Source: Ophiothrix spiculata
Taxonomy: Eukaryota; Echinodermata; Ophiuroidea; Amphilepidida; Ophiotrichidae
Assembly (NCBI GenBank): GCA_000969725.1
Contig: JXSR01S045781.1
Reading direction: 5' to 3' (one strand)
DNA length: 49,662 nt
The notes beneath the pieces are model-generated. The model was not told the DNA's origin, made no database searches, and saw only the letters and a list, made by a program, of their open reading frames with translations. Below are positions 11,403 to 22,300 of this stretch, one piece after another. The translations under genes and the position numbers were made by a program. The stretch's first letter is position 1; the number at the start of each line of letters is the position of its first letter.

Positions 11403-12310
11403 TCTATATAGGGAAACACATATTTTGAGAAAAATTGCATGTGAAATTCTTTCTGATGATAATGATCTCTGGATCCATTTTGTGGTGACAAATTTTCATG
11501 ATGAATGTTGTTGAATTATATGTATAAAACATTAACATTTCAATTATTTAATTCAATACAAAACTACCAAAGTAAAATATGATGATGTTTTATTTTGGCG
11601 TTACAGGTGCGTATTCCGATCACTTTCACTCATAAAATAAAATTGGAGATTTTGATTCTCCACATGAAAGGGCATATTTTCCCAGAAGTGATCCTAAACC
11701 ATGACTCTGCCAGAAGTGACACTGAGGGCATTGTCATGGCCACTGAGGAGAATTGATTTTCACCATACCTCGGACATAAGACATTCAATATTTAACATTA
11801 TTTTGTATACCGAATATAATTATAGATTTCTGTCATCTGATTTGTTAAATGAACCATTTAAAGGTTTTTTTTTCATGTGTGATGATGAGGTACAATATCT
11901 ATTTCCTCTTTTAATGCAGATCGAGATGTTCTACTTTTAAAACAAACACTGAACAGTAAATATTTGTGCGCTTTAAGCCAAACATGAAGAGCGGGCCTGG
12001 GTAAAATTTTGCCCCAGCCTAGTATATTTTCAGGGCAGAGTTAAATCTAAGAGCCCACTTTAACCAATCAGAGGACAAGAATGTAAATTATTTATATCTG
12101 CATAAGCTAAAATAATCGACAAAATCCCAGCACCAAAGGCTTTGAAAAATATTACATGGCAAATTGTTAAAACCTAGTTCATGGGGATAAGTATTTTACT
12201 AATTTTTATCAGAGCTTTCAATTTGTCTTATCCAATATATTTACTATGTGACAAATGTTCTTGTTCTTGGTACTTGGCAAAAACTGATTTGGACCAAATT
12301 AGGTCCAAAT

Positions 12311-12405
12311 TTTAGGGTTAGGGTTTAAGGTTAGGTATAGGGTTAGAGTTTGGGTTAGGGTATGTTTAGGGTTAGTGAGTTACAGTCATAGTGAGTTAGG
12401 GTTGG
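12311..12405. repeat. Degenerate telomere-like TTAGGG repeats
   Basis: Several TTAGGG and near-variants (TTAGGGTTAGGG, GGTTAGGTATAGGGTTAG) in about 95 bp, preceded by the palindrome GGACCAAATTAGGTCC. An interstitial telomere-like block. Confidence 0.75.
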
Positions 12406-13267
12406 GTCATGGGTGAAGTTTCTGATGGGTCCTAAAGTATACCCTTTCCACTAATTGCTATCAGGAATTTCTCTCGTTAAAAGGTTTTGTGTTAACGAGT
12501 TGCGACTGTATAAGGCAAGTCATCAAACCCGAAAACTTATCTGTATAAATGCAATTTTGTACATAATTATAAAATATGTATACATGTAAATAAATTTGAG
12601 AAATAAGACATAGATTTTAGTATATTTTACAAGTGATTTGTTTCAGTTGATTAATTTGCATTGTGTCGCGTGCTTACCCATGTCCAGTGCTTGTCACAAT
12701 TTGTGGATATGCATTGATACATTCAGATTGTCATTTTATGTCAAAAACATAATTGAAACAATGATACTGGCTGAATCAAATTTCTTTGTAACCAGATTTA
12801 TTTAATTATTATTGTAAAAAATACATACAGTGTATTAATTTGTAAAGTTTTTGCTATTATTGGGATAGAAGAATATCAGCTTTATTGTCTGAAAGTATGA
12901 AGGCTATTGAACACTGTGACACAATGTTTTCTGGAGTCATCATGTGTATAAACAGAAAAGTTATTAAACAGACATCTTCGGTTGGGTTGGGAAGATAATG
13001 CTTATTTATTCAAAATGGCCACCAAAATACCTTATTTTCATTAAAAAGAAATGAAGGTGATTTGTAAAGCACTTAATATCGACAGTAATTATTGGGAAAA
13101 TGGTTCTAAAGTTATGACAAATATTGGCTTAAAAGATCGTTTGTATTTTTCAAATTCAAAATGGCTGTCAAATAAGACTTTTTGCTACAAAATCAACAAG
13201 TAACACCCTTAAAAATGTCTTTATCAACTTCATACAAAAGAACATAACATTTTGGGTTACATGGTGT

Positions 13268-13660
13268 CATGTTTTTGGACCCAAAATTTATGGGAAAGCT
13301 AACTACACTTTGCTTTGGTAAAAATTTGAACTGTTTTAGTTTTTAAAATCTAGAAAACAATATCTAGGAACGCTTTTTTCAAATTTTGTGATTTTTTTCT
13401 TCATTTCTGAAATATTGCCAAAAATAGGTCAAAATCCCACTGCTGACACCAAAATTTGTGTCAGCAGTGGGATTTTTGAGATTTTTGGACCAATTTTTGA
13501 CAATATCTCAAAAACCAAAAAAAACCACCCAAAAATTTGAAAAAAGCGTTCCTAGATTTTGCTTTCTAGATTCTAAAAAGTAAAATGGTTCGAAATTTCA
13601 CCAAAGCAAAATTTAGTTAGCTTTCCCGTAAAATTTTGGGCCAAAAAACATGATTTTTGG
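13268..13660. mobile_element. Foldback element with ~190-bp arms
   Basis: Left-arm segments (GGGAAAGCTAACTACACTTTGC, GGAACGCTTTTTTCAAATTT) recur inverted in the right arm. The centre at 13440-13475 is the palindrome CCCACTGCTGACACC / GTGTCAGCAGTGGG. No coding potential. Confidence 0.8.
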
Positions 13661-13816
13661 ACCTTAGGCCAAAATGACCTCACCATCATGTTCAGTATGC
13701 AAATTCGCTTCTAGAAACATATACTTTTATTTGGATTTAATCATCCGTTGCTGAGTTACAGAGTATAAAATATTTCAGAAAACAAAGGGTTGACAAGGCC
13801 CTTAAACATAGCAACT

Positions 13817-14119
13817 AAGTACCGTATTCATTCCAATAACCGCCCATGCTCCAATAAGCGCCCACCAAAGTTTCTTGGGTGAAACTTGGTACCAATAAGT
13901 TGCACTCAGAGAATTCTTACCATGCATTTGAGGTGATAAACTCCAACAAAATATATTTTTATGTTCATTTGTTGATGTTTTGTGGTATTAAGGGCAATTT
14001 CTTGCTTTGAAAATGGTTGTGTATACTTAGAATTTATTCTATGAGTTTCAAAAATAGCCGCCAATGCCAAATGACTTTGTTAAGGGCCCAGGGCGGTTAT
14101 TGGAATGAATACGGTACTT
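13817..14119. mobile_element. MITE with 28-bp terminal inverted repeats
   Basis: Ends AAGTACCGTATTCATTCC / GGAATGAATACGGTACTT continue inward as AATAACCGCCC / GGGCGGTTATT. Length about 300 bp. The left terminus also has a GCTCCAATAAGCGCCCACC subrepeat. No transposase. Target duplication not resolved because the palindromic ends obscure it. Confidence 0.85.
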
Positions 14120-15210
14120 TTATCAATTATCTAACAATGTCTAAAAAAGTCAACTACAAGGTCAAATGTGACATTATGATTAGATATTGACATGGAAATG
14201 CTATTTTGGTGATGTGAAAGCATTTTCAGAGATTTGTATGCATTAATATTTTATAAATATAATTAACAGAAGGGAGCTATTGGAGTTGGGATTTTCTTAC
14301 ACTTGCGTATTCAATTGAATGATATCATTTTACAGCATTATTGGGGAGAACTGGGTCTGTTATTACATTCAAAGCCTTTTCTTATTGATTTTTTGACTAA
14401 ACCCTAAAAAAATTGTTTGATTGGCGTAACCAGACGACGGTGGATATGCCTCTTTACTCATATATTTGATCGTGTAAACCTTCCGCGGTGTCGCGCGTGT
14501 AATTTCAATTATGTTAAAATAGTGCATCAAATAAACTTAAAATTCCTTTGCTACGAATGGGGTTCATGCGTGAGGTTGTATGCATTATCTAGTCAATTCA
14601 ATAAAACTTTGATTTAACGATACCAGGTGTTTGGCCATAATTGAATAAAATCCGCTTTCTCACGAAAAGAAAACAATAGATATGAAAAATCAAAGCTGGC
14701 AAATAATTCCCAATGATATAAATGACTGCAAAGTCACAATGATTTAAATCACTATAATGGATATTTAGTAATAGGAAGCAGGCATTAATTTGAAACATCT
14801 AAGCCTATTATACTGTTTTTATTTTTTATAATAATGTTAAAATGTACCATTTAACATCAACTAAAAAGCTCATAAAGGTATGCTGACATTTCGTTTACTT
14901 TTGGTAATTCATAACAAATGACAGTATTAATTTGACCTATATGATCGAACCATTAGGCTTATTAAATCAAACAAAGAGGCCAATGTGGTGTCTTCCAAAA
15001 TGAACCCGAACCAATAGCATGACATCAAACCTTTTGACAATACTTTTCATTGAACCTGATTGAAAACCTTCCGTATTCTATAGAAAATATCTCATTTAAT
15101 GAGGGTCAGACATGATTATATTGAACAAAGTTGAGCATTATACAGCTTTTTAGTTTTGTTCTGAACACAACCCCTCCAAATGTAATCTTACCATCTACAA
15201 TATGCACTTG

Positions 15211-15249
15211 GTGTCATCTGGGACCATAATATATGGTCCCAGGTGTCAT
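15211..15249. mobile_element. 25-bp palindromic micro-element with 7-bp direct repeats
   Basis: The palindrome 15218-15242 (arms CTGGGACCAT and ATGGTCCCAG) is flanked directly by GTGTCAT on both sides. Ends and flank arrangement match 6220-6276. Confidence 0.7.
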
Positions 15250-15483
15250 GAATAAAAAAAATCAACTATAGAAGATGTTGGGTTAACATTTACCAAAAAG
15301 AATTGACCTATTTTCTGCCTAAAACCTACTAAAATTGTATATTTTGCGCCAAAACTTTCAGAGAAAATTTCTAGCCACCCTTACCACCACTCCACCGACT
15401 TGCATCACTAGTTCTGAGAAACGAGCCCGGACGGACAGACAACCAGAAAACATAATGCCTCCGGCGGAGGCATAAAAATGATT

Positions 15484-15692
15484 ACAGTCCGAAGGTTCGC
15501 CAGTCCGAAGGTTCACTATTCCGAAGGTGCGCTAGTCCAAAAATTAAAAAGGGTTCGCTAATCCTATAAGGTTAGCTAGTTCGAAAATGAAATAGGGTTT
15601 GCTAGTCCGAAAAAGAAATAAGGTTCACTTGTCCGAAAATGAAATAAGGTTGGCTAGTCCGGAAATGAAATAAGGTTCGCTAGTCCGAAATA
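15484..15692. repeat. ~24-bp tandem array
   Basis: Eight or so imperfect copies of a unit like GGTTCGCTAGTCCGAA plus AATGAAATAA. The first units are shorter (TCCGAAGGTTCGCCAG). It follows a GCCTCCGGCGGAGGC palindrome at 15459-15473. Confidence 0.85.
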
Positions 15693-16298
15693 TAATTAGT
15701 TTTGTTGATTTGCAACCTTTTAGACCCAATTTGAGCCCCTTGGCAAATGGTATACGGGGGTGCTCAAAGGTTTTGGTGTGCATTATTGTAATTGTTGGTA
15801 TATTAATGGCATTATGGGTAGGTTTTCATCACAGACCCAAATGGTCAAAATTCTGAAGTCTACTTTGAGCATCCCCCGTACCAATATTTTCTTAGAACCC
15901 CCTCCCCCCTCGGCCAGTATATGAAGTCTGTGATCTCCCCTATTATATGCATGACTTCATCTTAGTGGGAGTTTGTTTTTTTAAAGAAATATTCTTCTTG
16001 TTTTTAGTCTTGCCCCCTCTATAGTTCACTTTTCACTTGCCCAACAGAGGGCGCTTTTTCATTTTCTATTCAGAATGCAAAGTTCATATTAGTTATAGCT
16101 ATCTCGTTAAAAGTGTGAACTTTGTTCCAAAGATGAGAAGGATAAATGATGACATGTCTAAAAATAGAATTGGGTTATTTATAAACAAAAATGCAGTGAT
16201 GTGAGAGGAAGCAGTGCAACATTTCGCAGTATTCAGCTTCACAATAATAACTGACTTCGATACCAGGTTAATAATATAGTGGTAATTTGTTTTCCAAA

Positions 16299-16334
16299 AT
16301 GGACAACGACGAAAATTTGCCCCTGTCTATACCG
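16299..16334 (+). CDS. RING gene exon 1
   Basis: ATG GAC AAC GAC begins a 12-codon exon, MDNDENLPLSIP, followed by donor GTAAGT, phase 0. It is preceded by CAAA, a reasonable start context. A very short first exon is less certain than the others, but the frame joins directly to exon 2. Confidence 0.7.
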
Positions 16335-19300
16335 GTAAGTGTGAAAATTTGGTAAAGCTTACTGATCTTCAACCAGTTCAAGCCTGACTTCATTAAACTT
16401 CAAGCAGCTACAATGTAGCAGCTAACATCAATATCATAACATAATTAACAAGCTACGCTTACTTGGACTAAACTTTAGTCATTGGAAACAAACCTTTATT
16501 GTGGTCGTGAACAACAAACCAATCAAATCGATCATTAAGTCATGCAGCAACAGAACTCAAACCACGCGAGCTCAGGATCCCGGGGGGTAGTTCCAATAAT
16601 TGTAACTCAGGACCAAGTCCAAGTGTCCAGAGTTACAAGAAATATGTGGAGATATATTGCCGTTTAAGCTTTCCAAGTTTTGACATTAAATAATTTTCAG
16701 AAATTAAAAACCCAAATAAATTTTTCTCAACACAGACAACATCCTTAAATAGTTTAGGATCATTACAAAACTAATTTAAATCCAAAGATGAAATTTATTA
16801 CCCAAATTCTGGATGTAAACAAAGTTGAGGTTGTCAAATTCGGAAACCCAATGTAACAGCATACAAGCTAAGTTTATGCCACAAAATCACACTTTTTGAT
16901 TTTAAATATTGATGAATCACCTACCATGAGATGCACAAGACTCTCAAGGAGGCCACTGATTATAAAAAATTTGAACAGCTTCAACATTTTGGCGACATTT
17001 GAGATGTGGACTTAGTCCCAAGATTGTCTGTACAGACATGCTTAAATGGCAGTTTTACTACTAGCATTTCCCATGACTTGACACTAAGTCAAGTCATGGT
17101 GCCAGGACTACCCGGGGGGTACTCAAGTTTGGTTTGGGTAGGGACGTGCCGCAGGGAAATTTGAAAAGCCACCCATCCAAATACCAATTTTCAAGAAAAA
17201 GGGACCCATCCATATACCAAATCTTCCAAATTTTGAGTCAAGTTTGATCAAAAATTGCATTTTTTTCGCACAAATTTGCGCTATTTTGGCACAAAATGTC
17301 TAAAGTTTTGTGAAGAAATGTCCAAATTTGCACCATTTGGCGCAAATTTTGGAAAATTTTGAAAAGTGACCCATCAAAATACCACATTTTGGGAAGAAAA
17401 AGGACCGATTGAAATACCAGAGAGCCTGATTTTGCTACCCGAATTTGCGGCACGTCCCCACAACCACTTTTGTACTAAGTACCCCCCCCCCGGGCTCAGG
17501 ATAGCGTGAGTTTGGTGTGAACTCCCTACGCTGGTACCCTCGATGTGGGCGCTTCACTATATGGTTCAGACTGCCCATCACCGCAGGTATTGGCTGATCA
17601 AAATTAGTCAAAATTTTGACCAGTAGAATTACACAACTTGACAGCTCACTCGCCCTATCAAACTACACGGCAAACGTTCGTGATTGGAAGGCTTTGATGA
17701 AGAGGTTGACAAAATGGCGATGTTTACATGCGTGACCTCTGCATGGCGCCCCGCGTTTAACAACACGTTACAAGCATTCGCGCAATCAACAATGCGTCAC
17801 GCATGTTGTGTGTTTGACACGGAAAACAAATGCCTTCAGGGCACGGGCCAATCAAGTGCTTAGATTCATTAGCGGATACCTGCGTCTTATGTCAGTGTGG
17901 AGTTGTTGAAGACATAAGAGGCTGGGGACCAGCGTATGAACTCCCGTGTGAACTTTAACCTCTGCTCACAAGACATGTTTAAGTGAAAGGTTTTCTTCAC
18001 GTGACTATAGTCACTGACACTGTGTGATGGTGAGAGGACAGAGACATATGTCACTGTAAACAGTAATTCCCCCTTCAACCAGTTCAAGCCTGACTTCATT
18101 AAACTTCAAGCAGCTACAATGTAGCAGCTAACATTATCAATATCATAACATTATTAACAAGCTAAGCTTACTTGGACTAAACTTTAGTCATTGGAAACAA
18201 ACCTTTATTCTGGTCGTGAACAACAAACCAATCAAATCGATCATTAAGTCATGCAGCAACAGAACTGTCAAATCACGCAAGCTCATGACTCGAGGATAGC
18301 GTGAGTTTGGTGTGAACTCCTGTGTGAACTTTAACCTCTGCTCACAAGACGTGTTTAAGTGAAAAGGTTTTCTTCACGTGACTATAGTCACTGACACTGT
18401 GTGATGGTGAGAGGACAGAGATATATGTCACTGTAAACAGTAATTCCCCCTAAAGTCAGACAAAGATAATATCTCTGCGCTTAGCATTGCCATTGCAGTT
18501 TTCAGAGCGAAGTTTAGGGCCTTTGCCCCGGGGCCTCTGCCTTGGATCGTGTGTGATATCGCAGTAACTACAAAATTGTCAAAAGTTTACACACTAATTT
18601 ATTTCACTTCTGTTGCATGTATGCTCACAAATTGCAAATAATCCCATTCATACGAATGCCTTCTACAAGTTTAATTTCCATTTTAAAATCCAATTTTGAG
18701 TTCCATAAAATGTCAATTTCATTGAATTTCAGACAAGGTTTCAGCCCAGCAGCCAGCGTGTTTACGGTATTTTTGGAGAATAACATGTGACGTTGATCCA
18801 AGGATTTGAAATAAAGGATGCGATTCTTGACGCAAAATAAATAGGCTGTAAATGTTAATTCAATGTAATATTAAAACTTATAACAAATTGCTCCATCACT
18901 GCTATCATCTGGTCTTCAGAAAGATGAATAATGTTTTAATCTAACCCTGACACTTCGTTGATTGTAATGCAAATGGGACAATCTTTATTTTGATGTGCGC
19001 TCACTTCCATACATTTGAGAAGGATTTTACCTTTTGTGATATCGTAAACAACAACTTCGCTGGTTTATTAAATCTTTTTCTCCAAGCATTACTAACATCC
19101 AGTAAAGGAGAGCAAAATAGATGCGAAATAAAGTATCACAGATATCGTGACGTGTTGCCGAATAGATCATAAGTACAGCGTTCTTATACATTTAATATAT
19201 AAAGTAGATCTGTTTTTTAGCAAACATATTCACAATTGACACGCTAAGTACATTAATCCTTTTTGTATGGAACTAGGGTACTTGTATGACACCTTGATTG

Positions 19301-22300
19301 CAAAAAACAATGTCTGTAAAATGAATAAATTTACCATAAAACATCAGAACTTTTCGTATTAATGTAAGACGAACCATGTTGATAAACATCGCTACTGACA
19401 ATGACAACAAGTAGTTCTGAACTACTTGTTGTCATTGTCAGTAGCGTACTACTAGTTCCATCTTTTTATTAACAGCTGATGGTGTGACATAATTTGGTTG
19501 TGACATAGCGTTCCGCGTAACAAAGCTTTCTGTAAATAGTATAGAATTTGGCATTATAAAAATTCATCAAATGTAATAACTTTTGTCTTATTGCAGCAAA
19601 TAGTGCTTCAAAATTTTGAATATTTTCTTCAATTTGCTAGAAAATCAGATCTACTTAACTACTTTATATATCAAATGGAAGAACGTTGTTGTTGTTATGA
19701 GCTATTTGACAACACGTGACAATATCTAGACAAGTGATACTTTATTTCACATCTATTTAGAAGCTCCTTTAATATGTACGTTATTAATGCTTGGAGAAAA
19801 AGATTTAATAAACCAGCGAAGTTGTTGTTTCCGATATCACAAAAGACACAATCCTTCTCAAATGTATGTAAGTCGGTGTACATCAAATTAAAGATTATCC
19901 TGTTTGCTTTACAATCAACAAAGTGTCAGGGTTAGATTAAAACATTATTACTCTTTCTGGAGACCAGAAGTCTTATTTTCTCTCCTGTACTTTACCTTTC
20001 TTTTAGCTTTTACCACTGAAGGAGTTCCTTGCATGCCCAATATGTATGTGTGAATTTGACAAGACGTATATGACGCCATGCGGTCATCGCTATTGTGAGA
20101 AATGCATCAGGGAGTGCGTCAACAGAAGGTAAAACTTTTCAATAGCATATAACATAGTGGACAATCCACACTTTTTAAAGGGTGGGGGTTTGAAATCTTG
20201 AAAAATTGTAAAAAGGGTGGGAGTTCAAATTTTTGCACCAAAAAGGATGGAAGCAAACTATAAAGGACGGGGTTCTTCAAGCTCCAAAATTGTGCAACTA
20301 TATCTAACAAGAAAATGGACAAAATAGGAATATCTTCAGGCTGACAAAAAAGTGGACTACATATTTCAGTAATGCCTTTGGGTTTCAATCTTCATCATTA
20401 CCATGGCACCAAAATTGGATGTAAGAAACTGATTGCTAAAAGGGTGGGGTCTGGAATTTTCAGTATCAAGGGTGCCTTAATAAAAAGGGTGGGGTCTAAC
20501 CGCACTACCAACTATGTATAATGGAAGAGTTCATACATAAGGGGCGCACCATTAAGATTTCCAGGGGGAGCAGGAAGTTGGGTTCGGGGTTGATTTTTTT
20601 TTTCGCGTCCCTTTCGGGAGCGAATTTTTCCCCCTGGAAATTACTGTTTTTCTGCCTGCTCAGGGGGATTTTTTTTCTTCTGCCTTTTTTCAAAAAACTT
20701 CCTGCTCCCCCCTGGAAATCTAATGGTGTGCCCCTAAATGGCACCTTGTCATCATCACTATTGTCAGTAGAGAATGCATCAATAGCTATCAATAGAAGGG
20801 TAAATCTTTGGTAGAGACTAGACCAACCTGTCATCATCTGAGAGAGGACTGCTATGAAGCTCTCTTTAGAGTAAACCAGCCTTTTCTGAACATGTGCACG
20901 ATTTCCTACTAGTCACCTTCACCTTCAAGTCTTGCATCATTTCTCAAGTTCAAAATTGTGTTTGGGATGCAGTACATCTTTTGCATCATTATTTGTATCA
21001 TAGTCCATCAGACACAGTCTGTAACACTAAAAATGGTTCACAGTGTACAAATATTGACTGCTTTGAGGGGTATTGTTGAAGTATTTCCCTAAGTGATAGT
21101 CATGGTTTTTAGATCTCTAAGTAGAAATAACTTCAACCTTGCCAGGAACATAAAGCAGTATCTTATAAAAAAATACAAAATATATAGATTTTTGTCAGCT
21201 AATTGGTTAAAAGAACCATTTTAGCATTTCAGCACTCTAGATGATAATCTACAATATGTAATGTACTTTTTGCATTTCTGTGGCGACCACGTCATGTTCT
21301 GCATAAGATATCAAGTTTATGCGCCGTAGTGCATGTTTAACTAAGAACGCTTATTAAAGTTGTTCACATATCACTCGAGGCAGTCTCTATGGAGCAGGCT
21401 GAGTAAGAACTATATTTTCATTCAAAATTCAGAAAAATTTGTTGTTGTTTTTTTTTTCTAGGCATAAGTGCCCTTGTTGTAACGCCAAAGTACAAGACAG
21501 TCAGCTCATCAAAGATGCAGGTTTTGATGGCCTCATAGCGATGGTGAACCAAGAGAAAAGTAAAGCAGAAGATGGTTACTTTAATGTTCTGATTAAGAAT
21601 GCAGCTGAAATAACAGGTTAGCATCAAGGTTTCAGCCTAAAGCTGAATTTGCAACGAACACAAATTGCAAATACACTGTGCATGTGTATGCGACGATGGG
21701 AGATTTGAGCAGTGCCGGTGCATAGAGCAATATCAAAATACAACCCCACTTGCGTCAATGCAAATGAAATGGAGTTTTAGTTAAAAGCTGAAATTTCTTT
21801 CATTGTGTTTCATATCATCCGCTGGTGCAATCTGCTTGCATTTTCAACATGAAATCAATTGCAGCGCTGTTTACGGCAAAACTGCATTTGCATTTGCATT
21901 AAGTATGAGTATTATTTAAGCTTGTGTCTGGTTTAACAAAATATTGTTACTCATCAAACAGCTCAGCAGAGATGCCAGTGATGGATAACACAAATATTCC
22001 ATAACTGGTATACTGTCCTCATAATAAAGTTCTCAAATAGCGCAAAGGGTGTAGAGGGCTTCTAGCAAAACATTTAACAGTGAAATTGTATCGCAATTGT
22101 ATTTCGACAGTTGCAATATAGAGAAGATTTTTGCTTGAAAAAATAAAATGGTTGTCACACTTGAAGGGCTTAGTAAAGTAATGAAAGATAAATATACAAT
22201 TGACAGTAAAGAAAGTGAAGAGCTACTACAATGTAGAATCCATCCAAGATTTTTGCCCGGGGGGCCACTCAAGTATAATGTTGCAGGCAAAGGGTGACCA

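Larger units (their letters stand above)
11403..16298. other. Intergenic region between the two genes
   Basis: No exon recognised. It is AT-rich, with telomere-like repeats (12311-12405), two foldback elements (13268-13660, 13817-14119), a palindromic micro-element (15211-15249) and a 24-bp tandem array (15484-15692). The promoter and 5' UTR of the downstream RING gene should lie near its right end. No TATA or initiator can be assigned with confidence. Confidence 0.6.
16367..18449. repeat. Tandem duplication of ~370 bp, first copy broken by insertions
   Basis: Unit 2 (18073-18449) matches unit 1 (16367-18072) once two insertions are removed from unit 1: elements A+B with one TSD copy (about 924 bp) and element C with one TSD copy (about 419 bp). 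The shared text includes TTCAACCAGTTCAAGCCTGA, CAAATCGATCATTAAGTCAT and CTTCACGTGACTATAGTCAC. The duplication lies just past the exon 1 donor in the 3.7-kb first intron. Confidence 0.9.

Noticed and set aside
18990-19886. Similar 60-63 codon frames on opposite strands (HTFEKD, NNNFAGLLNLFLQAL)
   Set aside because: They are the two arms of the foldback element; the similarity reflects inversion of non-coding sequence, not a duplicated gene.
20505-20837. Open frames of 110 and 97 codons on opposite strands
   Set aside because: They span a 194-bp MITE with TAA duplication; the frames mirror each other because of its inverted arms.
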